Source: an uncultured Eubacteriales bacterium (GTDB lineage Bacteria; Bacillota; Clostridia; Oscillospirales; Acutalibacteraceae). From it: a stretch of DNA of 64,000 nucleotides. Position numbers and translations under genes: made by a program. The notes beneath the pieces were generated by a model, which was not told the DNA's origin, searched no databases, and saw only the letters and a list, made by a program, of their open reading frames with translations. The stretch covers positions 186,001 through 250,000 of the forward strand of contig CAKSEH010000001.1 in the NCBI GenBank assembly GCA_934446475.1, in the 5' to 3' direction. Positions 36,801-45,507 of this stretch are shown here, piece by piece. Each line of letters opens with the position of its first letter. Position 1 is the stretch's first letter.

Positions 36801-37059
36801 GCAATCCGTCGGGGCGTTCCTTTTCGATAATTCGTGCAACTGTTTCTGCGGTTAAAGGCTCAAGGTATATTTCGTCTGCCAAAACTCCGTCTGTCATAAT
36901 AGTTGCAGGATTTGAATTTACAAGAACAACATTGATCCCCTCTTTTTTCAAAACGCTGCACGCTTGAGCTCCCGCATAGTCAAACTCCGCCGCCTGACCG
37001 ATTACGATAGGCCCCGAACCGATAACCAAAACCTTCTTGATTTCTTTATTTTTGGGCAT
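33877..37059 (-). CDS. carB: Carbamoyl-phosphate synthase large subunit
   Basis: 1060 residues, normal length. Two tandem halves each carry an ATP-grasp domain (first: [23 protein letters not shown] and [12 protein letters not shown]; second: [21 protein letters not shown] and [11 protein letters not shown]), an oligomerisation segment between them and a C-terminal MGS-like allosteric domain (about 925-1060). It makes carbamoyl phosphate from bicarbonate, ATP and ammonia delivered by CarA. It overlaps carA by 14 bases and ends the arginine operon. Confidence 0.97.
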   Translation of the reverse strand: [1060 protein letters not shown]

Positions 37060-38131
37060 TCCTGTTATCCTCCATCATACTTAAAAAACGGTCAAACAAA
37101 AACTCGGTATCGTGAGGCCCCGAGCAGGCTTCCGGATGAAACTGCACCGTAAAAGCATTATAGTCGGGATATTCTATTCCTTCGCAGCTGCCGTCGTTTG
37201 CATTTATGAATATTTGACGCCCCGTGTCTTTTAAAGAATCGAAATTCACCGCATATCCGTGATTTTGACTTGTTATATATGTTCTTTTGCCGAAAAGTTC
37301 TTTTACCGGTTGATTTACACCGTGGTGACCGTATTTAAGTTTTACGGTCTTACCGCCTAAGGCGAGAGCTGTAAGCTGATGCCCGAGGCATATGCCGAAC
37401 AGCGGTTTTTTGCCGAGCAGTTTTTTAATTTGCTCTATACAAAACAAATTGTCGGTCGGGTCGCCGGGACCGTTGGAAAGCATAATTCCGTCGGGCTCAA
37501 AGCGCAGTATCTCTTCAGCTTCGGTATCATACGGAAAAGTGTTGACTCTGCAGCCACGCTTTTGAAGGCAGCGAACGATATTAGCCTTTGCGCCGTAATC
37601 AATAAGTGCGACCTTAAACTTTTCTTCACTGCTCGGCAGATATACCGCAGGTTCTTTTGATGAAACCTCCGCCACTGCATTTTTTACAAGATAACTGTCG
37701 ATCTCGTTTGTTTTTACGGTCGGCTCATCGCATATTTTACCGTTCATTACTCCCTGACTCCTGAGCATAACCGTTAGAGCTCTCGTATCAATCCCGCAAA
37801 TACCGCATATGTTTTCCCTCTTCAGATAATCGTCAAGCGAATACTCGCAGCGGAAGTTAGACGGAAAATCACACAGATTGCGAACAATATAGCCTCTGAC
37901 GGCGGTTTTTCCCTCAAAATCTTCGGGAATTACCCCATAATTTCCTATAAGCGGAAAAGTTTGAACAACTATTTGTCCTGCATATGACGGGTCGGTCAGC
38001 GTTTCGATGTATCCGCCCATTCCCGTTGTAAATACCACTTCTCCTATACATTCGGTATCTGCGCCTATTTTATACCCTTCAAAAACCGCTCCGTTACTTA
38101 AAACCAAATAAGCTTTTTTCATTTCAGACAT
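37046..38131 (-). CDS. carA: Carbamoyl-phosphate synthase small subunit
   Basis: 361 residues. N-terminal CPSase domain (YLVLSNGAVFEGYKIG, TGMGGYIETLTDPSYAGQIV) and a C-terminal class I glutamine amidotransferase (LSNGPGDP, FGICLGHQLTALALGGKT with the catalytic Cys, and VQFHPEACSGPHD with the catalytic His and Glu position). It hydrolyses glutamine to feed ammonia to CarB. Three bases separate it from argF. Its place in the arg operon suggests a supply tuned to arginine. Confidence 0.96.
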   Translation of the reverse strand: MSEMKKAYLVLSNGAVFEGYKIGADTECIGEVVFTTGMGGYIETLTDPSYAGQIVVQTFPLIGNYGVIPEDFEGKTAVRGYIVRNLCDFPSNFRCEYSLDDYLKRENICGICGIDTRALTVMLRSQGVMNGKICDEPTVKTNEIDSYLVKNAVAEVSSKEPAVYLPSSEEKFKVALIDYGAKANIVRCLQKRGCRVNTFPYDTEAEEILRFEPDGIMLSNGPGDPTDNLFCIEQIKKLLGKKPLFGICLGHQLTALALGGKTVKLKYGHHGVNQPVKELFGKRTYITSQNHGYAVNFDSLKDTGRQIFINANDGSCEGIEYPDYNAFTVQFHPEACSGPHDTEFLFDRFLSMMEDNRNAQK

Positions 38132-38134
38132 TCC

Positions 38135-39121
38135 TTATACCAAAGTCGCAGCCATAACCGCTTTGATCGTGTGTATTCTGTTCTCCGCTTCCTCAAAGAC
38201 AAGCGAAGCTTTGCCGGAAAAAACACTGTCGGTAACTTCCATACAGGTTATACCGTATTTTTCATAAATCTCTTTTCCTATTGTCGTATCGGTATCGTGA
38301 AAAGCAGGAAGACAGTGCATAAACACACACTGCTCGCTTGCGTTTGCAAGCAATTCATCGGTAACACGGTATGGCGACAAATCACGTATACGCTCTTCCC
38401 ACACGCTGTCGCTCTCGCCCATTGAAACCCAGACATCCGTATAAATCACATCGGCATTTTTTGTAGCCTCAAGGGGGCTTTCGATAAATTCAAGCTTTGC
38501 TCCCGATTCACGGGCAATTTCAAGACAACGGCTTACAAGCTTACTGTCCGGAAAATATTTCTCGGGTGCACACGCCACAAAATGCATTCCCATTTTTGCG
38601 CATCCTACCATAAGTGAATTTCCCATATTATACCGTGCATCTCCCATATATACGAGCTTTTTTCCGCAAAGAGATCCGAAATGCTCCTTAACGGTAAGAA
38701 AATCCGCTAAAATCTGTGTGGGATGAAATTCGTTTGTAAGACCGTTCCAAACCGGAACGCCTGCATTTGCCGCCAGTTCTTCAACGATATCCTGACCGTA
38801 TCCCCTGTACTCAATGCCTTCAAACATTCGTCCCAAAACCTTTGCGGTATCGGCAATGCTTTCCTTTTTCCCTATTTGAGAAGCAGAAGGGTCTAAATAT
38901 GTTGCGTTCATACCGAGATCGTGTGCCGCAACCTCAAATGCGCAGCGGGTTCTTGTGCTTGTCTTTTCAAAAATCAACGCTATATTTTTACCTTTACAGA
39001 TACTATGCTCTATTCCGTTTTTCTTTTTTGCCTTAAGTTCACCGGCATAATTTATCAGATATTCGATTTCTTCCTTTGAAAAATCAAGCAGTTTTAAAAA
39101 ATTTTTACCTTTAAGTTCCAC
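38135..39121 (-). CDS. argF: Ornithine carbamoyltransferase
   Basis: 328 residues. Carbamoyl-phosphate motif EKTSTRTRCAFEVA (about residue 53), ornithine-binding and catalytic segments HPTQILADFLTV and VFMHCLPAFHD, and DVWVSMGE identify an ornithine rather than aspartate carbamoyltransferase. It joins ornithine and carbamoyl phosphate to citrulline. It starts five bases after argD and is followed by carA with a 3-base gap. Confidence 0.96.
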   Translation of the reverse strand: MELKGKNFLKLLDFSKEEIEYLINYAGELKAKKKNGIEHSICKGKNIALIFEKTSTRTRCAFEVAAHDLGMNATYLDPSASQIGKKESIADTAKVLGRMFEGIEYRGYGQDIVEELAANAGVPVWNGLTNEFHPTQILADFLTVKEHFGSLCGKKLVYMGDARYNMGNSLMVGCAKMGMHFVACAPEKYFPDSKLVSRCLEIARESGAKLEFIESPLEATKNADVIYTDVWVSMGESDSVWEERIRDLSPYRVTDELLANASEQCVFMHCLPAFHDTDTTIGKEIYEKYGITCMEVTDSVFSGKASLVFEEAENRIHTIKAVMAATLV

Positions 39122-39126
39122 TGTTT

Positions 39127-40293
39127 TTACACTCCCTTTGAGGCTTCGATTATTATTTCGGCAGCCTTTATAAGCAAATCATCAGGCGTATTAAGCGGCG
39201 GTAACAGTCTTATTCTGTCTTTGGCAGGCAGACACAAAACCCCCTGAGCAATACACTCTGCTATAATATCCGAAGCCTTTTTTTCGGTTTTTAAGCCTAT
39301 CATAAGTCCCTGTCCCGTAACCTCCTTGATTGCGGGGGACTCAAAAAACATATCGGAAAGCATTTTCCCCTTGCGGGCAACCTCCGACAAAAAGCTTTCG
39401 TCCAAACGGTTTATGACATTACACGCACCTGCGCAACAAATCGGGTTTCCGCCGAAAGTTGAACCGTTATCACCGAATTTGAATATATCTTCAATCTTTT
39501 TTGAAAGCAAGGTTGCGCCTATCGGCAATCCTCCGCCGAGTCCTTTGGCTGTAGTTACAACATCGGGCATAATGCCGTAATTCATATATGAATAAAGTTT
39601 TCCTGTTCTTCCGTTTCCTGTCTGAACTTCATCGACCATTAAAAGAATATCGTTCTTTTCGGTAAATTCACGGAGATATTTTACATATTCGTGCGAAATC
39701 GGAATTACGCCGCCTTCGCCTTGAATGCACTCAAAAAGCACCGCTGCAATTTTTGTGTTTTTTGCAACACATTCAAGCTCCTCGGGCTTTTCCGCCGAAA
39801 CCGAAACAAAACCGGGCGTCAGCGGCTGATATAATTCGTGATAATGTTCCTGCCCCGTTGCGGCAAGATTTGTAAGTGTTCTTCCGTGAAAACTGTTTTT
39901 TAAGGTAACTACGGTAAAACAGTCTTTTCCGTGTTTAAGCTCTCCGTATTTTCTTGCCGCCTTAATTGCGCATTCGTTTGCCTCTGCACCGGAATTAGAG
40001 AAAAAGGCCTTACTCATACCGGTTTTTTTGCAAAGCAATGCCGCAAGATTTACGCACGGCTCGCTGTAATACAAATTTGAAGTATGCTGAATTTTGTCAA
40101 GCTGTTCTGATACTGCCGACTTCCATCCGTCATCGGCGGCACCGAATATATTAACGCCGATCCCGCTTCCCATATCGATATATTCTTTGCCGAAGTTGTC
40201 CCTTAGCAAAGAGCCTTTTCCTGAGACAATTTCAACGGGGAAACGGTTATATGTACCTGCGATATATTCAAAGTCCAGACTTTTAATATCCAT
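39127..40293 (-). CDS. argD: Acetylornithine aminotransferase
   Basis: 388 residues, class III PLP aminotransferase. Visible motifs: FFSNSGAEANECAIKAAR, SFHGRT, LLMVDEVQTGNGRTGK and the PLP lysine region TTAKGLGGGLPIGA. It forms N-acetylornithine from the semialdehyde with glutamate as donor. It lies between argB (67-base gap) and argF. Confidence 0.95.
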   Translation of the reverse strand: MDIKSLDFEYIAGTYNRFPVEIVSGKGSLLRDNFGKEYIDMGSGIGVNIFGAADDGWKSAVSEQLDKIQHTSNLYYSEPCVNLAALLCKKTGMSKAFFSNSGAEANECAIKAARKYGELKHGKDCFTVVTLKNSFHGRTLTNLAATGQEHYHELYQPLTPGFVSVSAEKPEELECVAKNTKIAAVLFECIQGEGGVIPISHEYVKYLREFTEKNDILLMVDEVQTGNGRTGKLYSYMNYGIMPDVVTTAKGLGGGLPIGATLLSKKIEDIFKFGDNGSTFGGNPICCAGACNVINRLDESFLSEVARKGKMLSDMFFESPAIKEVTGQGLMIGLKTEKKASDIIAECIAQGVLCLPAKDRIRLLPPLNTPDDLLIKAAEIIIEASKGV

Positions 40294-40360
40294 TTTTATT
40301 TCTCCTTAAAGATTATGAACGAACCGAAAACCGCCCGAAATCAAGTGCCGGCTCGGGGGA

Positions 40361-41221
40361 TTATACACTTTGCCTGAAGAGAGTTCCGGCGCCTTCGTCG
40401 GTAAGCAGCTCCATCAGAATGGAATGCGGCACCCTGCCGTCCATTATAACCACATTTTTAACGCCCTTGTGAATTGCTTCTACGCAACATTCAACCTTCG
40501 GGATCATTCCGCCGGAAATTATTCCTTCGGAATAAAGAGTTTGGGTCTCATCCAAAGTAATCTCGTGTATAAGAGTTGACGGGTCGTCTTTATCCCTTAA
40601 GATACCGTCTATATCGGTCATCATAATCAACCGCTCGGCATTTAAAGCGCCTGCTATGTGAGCGGCGGCGGTATCACCGTTAATGTTATATGTGTTACCT
40701 TTACCGTCACAGCCTATAGTGGAAATAACGGGAATATATCCGTTTTCCAAAAGGTCCTCAATAGTTTTCGGGTTGATTTTTGTTATTTCACCAACGAACC
40801 CTAACTTTTCGTTTTTAGTTTTAGATTCTATAATTCTTCCGTCTATACCGGAAATCCCAACGGCTTTTCCGCCTTTCATTTCCAGAAGATTTACAAGAGT
40901 TTTATTAACCTTTCCGGCTAAAACCATCTGAACAATATCCATAGATTCTTTATCGGTGACACGCAGTCCGTCAATAAAAACGCTCTCTTTACCGACTTTT
41001 TTCATAAGCTCGCTTATTTCCGGTCCGCCGCCGTGAATCAATACTATTTTGACTCCGATAAGCCACAAAAGAACGATATCTTCCATTACCTGCTGTTTAA
41101 GAGTTTCGTTTATCATAGCGTTGCCGCCGTATTTTACAACTACTGTTTTTCCGGTATATCTTTTTATATACGGCAAAGCCTGTGTTAATACTTCGGCCCT
41201 GTCTGCATTTGAAAAATCCAT
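40361..41221 (-). CDS. argB: Acetylglutamate kinase
   Basis: 286 residues from the ATG at 41221, which has GGAGG nine bases upstream; the ORF extends to 41281 but without a ribosome site. Motifs: VVKYGGNAMI, VLIHGGGPEI, NGYIPVISTIG and NINGDTAAAHIAGAL. It phosphorylates N-acetylglutamate. A gap of 173 bases separates it from argJ, unusually long for this operon. Confidence 0.95.
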   Translation of the reverse strand: MDFSNADRAEVLTQALPYIKRYTGKTVVVKYGGNAMINETLKQQVMEDIVLLWLIGVKIVLIHGGGPEISELMKKVGKESVFIDGLRVTDKESMDIVQMVLAGKVNKTLVNLLEMKGGKAVGISGIDGRIIESKTKNEKLGFVGEITKINPKTIEDLLENGYIPVISTIGCDGKGNTYNINGDTAAAHIAGALNAERLIMMTDIDGILRDKDDPSTLIHEITLDETQTLYSEGIISGGMIPKVECCVEAIHKGVKNVVIMDGRVPHSILMELLTDEGAGTLFRQSV

Positions 41222-41394
41222 TTTTTCCTCCGTCTTGCATAACTTGCATAATGAGATTTGTAAAGGTTTAAATCGGAGCAATGCTCTGCTTTGCTTGCAA
41301 GGAGCATAAGCTTCCTACTGATTGCAAGCTATTAAAAGGAGCATTAGGTTACAGATCGTAAAAACGCCTTTTCACATTTAGGCATTTAATAATA
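41222..41394 (-). other. Long argJ-argB intergenic region with hairpins
   Basis: 173 bases. GCTTGCAA (41293-41300) pairs with TTGCAAGC (41322-41329). Near the argJ stop, GCCT/AGGC followed by TTTTT on the minus strand (about 41385-41357) looks like a weak terminator or attenuator. GGAGCA occurs three times with irregular spacing. No gene. Confidence 0.4.
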
Positions 41395-42609
41395 TCAGGT
41401 GCGGTAATCTCCGTTTATTTTAACATAATCGTAAGTTAAATCACAACCCCAGGCTGTGGATTCAAAATTGCCGTCATTGAGATTTATTATAATATCTATT
41501 TCCTTTTGAGAAAGCACGGATTTTGCCTTTTCCTCGGAGAAATCTATACCCACTCCGTTTTTACATACCTCTACCGTTCCCGATGCACTCTTAAACGAAA
41601 CATTTATTTTATTAACATCAACATCGGCTCCGCTGTAACCTATGGCACAGAGAACACGCCCCCAATTTGCATCCGCTCCGAACATAGCGGTTTTTACAAG
41701 GCTCGAACATATGACGCTTTTGGCAACGATTTTGGCTGAATTCTCGGTTTTTGCACCGCTTACCTTACATTCAAGCAATTTTGTTGCACCCTCGCCGTCG
41801 GCAGCTATCATTCTGCACAAATGGATATTTATGCTGTTAAGGGCGGTCATAAATATCTCATAATCACTATTTTCCTGTGTTATAGTCTCATTTCCCGCCA
41901 TACCGTTGCAAAGAACAGTTACCATATCGTTTGTGGAGGTATCGCCGTCAATACTTATCATATTAAATGTGTTTTTTATATCGGTTGAAAGCGCCTTTTG
42001 CAAAAGCTCGGGAGAAATTGCAACATCGCTTGTTATAAACACAAGCATAGTTGCCATATTCGGATGGATCATACCGCTACCCTTTGCAATTCCTCCTATG
42101 CGGCAGACCTTTCCGCCGATCTCAAACTCAATTGCAATTTCCTTTTTTACGGTATCTGTTGTCATAATTCCGGCTGCGGCATCTGAGCTGCCGTTTTCGC
42201 TGAGACCCTCAACCAGTTTTGAAAGACCGTTTTTAATAGGTTTCGGATCAAGAGGCTGCCCGATAACTCCGGTAGAAGCTATGACTATATCATCGGGATC
42301 GCAGTTAAGCGACTTTGCGGCAGATATACAAATTTCCTCAGCCGTTTCAACTCCGCCTGCGCAGCAGGTGTTTGCAATTCCGCTGTTACAAATGACAGCT
42401 TTTGCCTGTCCGTTTTTAAGATGATTTCTTGTGACGGTGATCGGCGCTCCGAAGACTGCGTTAGTCGTATATACCGCCGCACAGGAGGCTGTGTTTTCGC
42501 TCACGATAAGTGACAGGTCTTTTTTTACCTTATTTTTTCTTATTCCGCAATGAATTCCGTTTGCCTTAAATCCTTTTGCGGCGCAAACTCCTCCGTTTAT
42601 GATTTTCAT
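41395..42609 (-). CDS. argJ: Glutamate N-acetyltransferase / ornithine acetyltransferase
   Basis: 404 residues. The autocleavage site KGSGMIHPNMATMLVFITSD with the nucleophilic threonine is intact, as are AVICNSGIANTCCAG, NTFNMISIDGDTSTNDMV and MFGADANWGRVLCAIGYSG. The protein splits itself into two chains and recycles the acetyl group from acetylornithine to glutamate. With no argA or argE seen here, a cyclic arginine pathway is implied. It overlaps argC by four bases (ATGA). Confidence 0.96.
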   Translation of the reverse strand: MKIINGGVCAAKGFKANGIHCGIRKNKVKKDLSLIVSENTASCAAVYTTNAVFGAPITVTRNHLKNGQAKAVICNSGIANTCCAGGVETAEEICISAAKSLNCDPDDIVIASTGVIGQPLDPKPIKNGLSKLVEGLSENGSSDAAAGIMTTDTVKKEIAIEFEIGGKVCRIGGIAKGSGMIHPNMATMLVFITSDVAISPELLQKALSTDIKNTFNMISIDGDTSTNDMVTVLCNGMAGNETITQENSDYEIFMTALNSINIHLCRMIAADGEGATKLLECKVSGAKTENSAKIVAKSVICSSLVKTAMFGADANWGRVLCAIGYSGADVDVNKINVSFKSASGTVEVCKNGVGIDFSEEKAKSVLSQKEIDIIINLNDGNFESTAWGCDLTYDYVKINGDYRT

Positions 42610-43544
42610 TTTTTATCGCTCCCGTATTTTAAATTAAGTCCCGAAGATTCCGCCTCGCCGAGACTTATGTTCATATTCTGAATGGCGGAGCCGGACGCTC
42701 CCTTTCCTAAATTATCAAATCTTGAAACCAACAAAATCCTTTCTTCGTTGCCGCAAACCGTTATTTGCATATCGTCATAACCCGAAAACTCTGCAGCAGA
42801 AAGGAAATTATCCGTGTTTTCTTCAAAATGGACCAATCCCTCGGAATAATAATTCTTATATACTTCCTTTATCGCTTTTATTCCGCCGCTTACATATTCA
42901 CCGAAAAGCGAAACAGTTACCTCCATTCCGGAATAATACGGTGCAACAACAGGACAAAATATCGGCGAAACATTCAGTCCGCAAACCTTTTTCATCTCAG
43001 GCAGATGTTTATGATTCTGCGAAACGGCATACATTTGCGGCGCATCAAGCAAAGGATTTCTGTTTAAGGATTCGTATTCACAAATCATTTTCTTACCGCC
43101 GCCGGAATATCCCGTTAACGAAAAGCAGGAAATACGGGCATCGGTAGAAATTATTTTATTCTCAATCAGAGGTGCAACAAGGGAAATAAATCCGCTTGCG
43201 TGGCACCCCGGGTTTGCTATTTTCTTCGAGACCGCAACTGCCTTTCGGTTATCTGCAATTTCAGGGAAGCCGTAAACAAAATCGTTGTTTGTACGGTGAG
43301 CCGTCGATGTGTCTATAACAACGGTGGCGGGATTTACAATAAGCGATACCGCTTCCCTTGCGGCGTCATCCGGAAGGCATAAAACTGCAACATCTGCCTT
43401 ATTAAGGCATTCCTCTCGGGCTTTAATGTCCTTTCTCTTTTCATCGGACAAAGAAATAATTTCAATATCTTTCCTTAAAAGCAGTCTTTCCTTTATCCGA
43501 AGGCCTGTTGTTCCTGCGCTACCGTCAATAAAAACTTTATTCAT
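42606..43544 (-). CDS. argC: N-acetyl-gamma-glutamyl-phosphate reductase, short (type 2) form
   Basis: 312 residues from the ATG at 43544 with GGAGA upstream; the frame to 43565 is less likely. The Rossmann start is VFIDGSAGTTGLRIKERLL, and the catalytic cysteine is in KKIANPGCHASGFI. This is the shorter AGPR type 2 family (about 310 residues) rather than the 345-residue form. NADPH-dependent reduction of acetylglutamyl phosphate. It is the first gene of the seven-gene operon. Confidence 0.93.
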   Translation of the reverse strand: MNKVFIDGSAGTTGLRIKERLLLRKDIEIISLSDEKRKDIKAREECLNKADVAVLCLPDDAAREAVSLIVNPATVVIDTSTAHRTNNDFVYGFPEIADNRKAVAVSKKIANPGCHASGFISLVAPLIENKIISTDARISCFSLTGYSGGGKKMICEYESLNRNPLLDAPQMYAVSQNHKHLPEMKKVCGLNVSPIFCPVVAPYYSGMEVTVSLFGEYVSGGIKAIKEVYKNYYSEGLVHFEENTDNFLSAAEFSGYDDMQITVCGNEERILLVSRFDNLGKGASGSAIQNMNISLGEAESSGLNLKYGSDKK

Positions 43545-43560
43545 TAAATATTCTCCAAAT

Positions 43561-43615
43561 TGCATAAATATTCATATATCAGTCATATTTTAGCATAAAA
43601 TCACATCATTGTCAA
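43561..43615 (-). promoter_or_regulatory. Promoter of the arg-car operon with ARG-box-like operator
   Basis: TTGACA (43615-43610), 17-base spacer, TAAAAT (43592-43587). TGCATAAATATTCA at 43561-43574 differs by one base from the ARG box core TGAAT-W4-ATTCA and lies at the expected transcription start, a position suited to ArgR repression. A weaker similar sequence (TGCATAAAATTC) is near 43705-43716. Confidence 0.72.
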
Positions 43616-43763
43616 GTATTTATAAGAAATACTTTACGCCGGAATATTCGACTTCAGGTCTTTATTGTACGGTAATGCCGTAATAACATTACACCGCATA
43701 AATATGCATAAAATTCTGCAAAAAATTATATATGCTTGCCTTTTTATGTATAATATAACTAAG

Positions 43764-43808
43764 ATACCGACCATATCTAAATCTATCAGATTTACATATG
43801 GTCGGTAT
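43764..43808. terminator. Strong inverted repeat after the FkbM gene
   Basis: ATACCGACCATAT (43764-43776) pairs with 43796-43808, and an inner AAATCT/AGATTT stem (43779-43784 with 43788-43793) continues it. The T run is poor on both strands (TATCTTAGTTATATT on the minus strand), so it may be an imperfect terminator or an mRNA-end stabiliser. Confidence 0.5.
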
Positions 43809-43830
43809 ACAGGCAAAAACAAATTAAGTT

Positions 43831-44877
43831 TTACACAAAATAATAAAATGTATCCCACGCCGGAACAGACGGCGTATGTCTCATATAAACTTTATAATCG
43901 GGTCTTACCGATAAAACGGCTTTCGGAATTTCTATTATATCCTCACTTCGGTGATAGCAGGCTATTTTAAGTTTGGGTTTTAAATTTCTTATAGTGTTTT
44001 CCGCTCCTTTTAAAGCCCTTTTTTCTTCACCTTCAATATCCATTTTAATATATGTGCAGTCCCTTCCTGCGGTAATGAAATCGACCGTAACACATTTTAT
44101 TTTTTCTCCGTTTTCCGAAACCTTAGATCCTCTTGAACCGTCAAAACAGAAAGCTCTTTCGCCCGTTTCATCCGAAACGCAGGCATTGACCGCACTTGCT
44201 TTGTCTACCGAGCAAAGAAAATCCTTTAATTTGCCGAATGTTTTTTTATCAGGTTCAACTGCGATTATCTTGTTATAAGAATCTACCGTCGAAACAAATT
44301 CGCTTACGGTATCGCCTCTGTAAGCTCCCAGGTCAAGATAGGACTCATTGCCGCTTAGCTTAAAAAAGCTTTCAAAAGGTTCCCTTTCATCGGTCTCACA
44401 ATCAAAAAGCGAATTTATATCCCCTGTAAGTTTTGATTTCACAATACAACGCAGCGTAGTCTTAGAAACATCATCGAACAAAATATCTTCAAGTTCTGTA
44501 AATTCCGTTTGATTTTTCCGATAATACTCAATATCAAAAAGCGTATTTCCGCAAACGGGAACATCGGGAGCATAAAACTCCTGTTGTGATGCTATTCTTT
44601 TAAAATTTGAGAGAACTTCGGGCCTTGAAGAACCGAATGCCGCAAGCACCGTCATATCGGGGAATATTTCCTTTGCCTGACTGTAAGAAAGAATGTTAAA
44701 TCCGTGAAATGTCTTTTTACGAACAAACCCGTCAGATGCAAACACGCCGCTGATCTTAATGCCTTTACCGTCAAGCACCCTGATTATTTTATCAGCGCCG
44801 TTACCCATTCCGTAAAGCAAAACAGGCTTATTTGATTTTTTGAGATTTTGCCATAAATCCTCTTTAATATTTATCAT
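43831..44877 (-). CDS. FkbM family SAM-dependent methyltransferase
   Basis: 348 residues. The N-terminal 120 residues look like a nucleotide/sugar-binding Rossmann segment (PVLLYGMGNGADKIIRVLDGKG, VLAAFGSSRPEV), and the C-terminal half is a methyltransferase with motif I YLDLGAYRGDTVSEF, IIAVEPDKKTFGKL and YIKMDIEGEEKRALKGAENTI, the FkbM pattern. Similar proteins methylate glycans or natural products. No glycan cluster surrounds it, so the acceptor is unknown. It stands alone between the arg operon and a noncoding stretch. Confidence 0.86.
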   Translation of the reverse strand: MINIKEDLWQNLKKSNKPVLLYGMGNGADKIIRVLDGKGIKISGVFASDGFVRKKTFHGFNILSYSQAKEIFPDMTVLAAFGSSRPEVLSNFKRIASQQEFYAPDVPVCGNTLFDIEYYRKNQTEFTELEDILFDDVSKTTLRCIVKSKLTGDINSLFDCETDEREPFESFFKLSGNESYLDLGAYRGDTVSEFVSTVDSYNKIIAVEPDKKTFGKLKDFLCSVDKASAVNACVSDETGERAFCFDGSRGSKVSENGEKIKCVTVDFITAGRDCTYIKMDIEGEEKRALKGAENTIRNLKPKLKIACYHRSEDIIEIPKAVLSVRPDYKVYMRHTPSVPAWDTFYYFV

Positions 44878-45170
44878 ATTTTAACCCACCGTACTATCTG
44901 TCTTTACTCTGCGCACCTTACCCGGCGCATAGTTCTTTTTCAGCAGCGACTTCTGCGCAATCCGTTATTTTACCTGTCCTCATAACAGTATAATGTTTAG
45001 AAAAATTTGATTTTAATTTTAGGAATTTTCCAAATTTATTTTTCCGGATTTCTATTTTTAATAATTATCAGTACAACAGCAACTATAATGATTATAGAAT
45101 GTCGAAACACCAAAAATTGTTTCGACAAGCCGATTTTATCGGCCTTAAGCAAAATTAAATTTTAACAAAT
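44878..45170. other. Noncoding A+T-rich stretch with three hairpins
   Basis: No gene. GTCGAAACA (45101-45109) pairs with 45118-45126, GCCGA/TCGGC follows at 45129-45143, and a perfect 14-base stem (45149-45162 with 45167-45180) overlaps the stop of the XRE gene. Together they look like one or two terminators at the end of that gene. Confidence 0.5.
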
Positions 45171-45386
45171 TTAATTTTGCCTATATTCATTGCAATGGAC
45201 ATTGACACATATATTAAGTAATTCACACAAGGGGTGCAGCAATGACACATCCGAAAAACCTTTTCCGTTTTCCCAACGGGATATTGTTTTATTGCTGACT
45301 CCTAATTTTTCGGCAACTTGTTCTTGAGTCAAATTACATTCTTTTCTGCAAGCCGCAATAAATCCCCCTATTTTTTCTTGGTCCAT
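45171..45386 (-). CDS. XRE-family regulator, probably truncated
   Basis: 71 residues. A clean helix-turn-helix (IGGFIAACRKECNLTQEQVAEKLGVSNKTISRWENGKGFSDVSLLHPLCELLNI) is followed by only CVNVHCNEYRQN. Relatives I know continue with N-E-L-L-(S/N)-G-E and a further 100-250 residues, so the protein seems to have lost its C-terminal part by frameshift or deletion; the last codons lie in a terminator-like hairpin. AAGGAGAT precedes the ATG. It may still bind DNA. Target unknown. Confidence 0.7.
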   Translation of the reverse strand: MDQEKIGGFIAACRKECNLTQEQVAEKLGVSNKTISRWENGKGFSDVSLLHPLCELLNICVNVHCNEYRQN

Positions 45387-45507
45387 CTCATCATCTCCTT
45401 ATGGGGATTATACTATATTTATCATTAGAATAACAGGACACAGAGCGAGAGTATGATATTTTCTGAAAACATTATACTTAAATTACTTATTTATCCGTTA
45501 ATTATGT

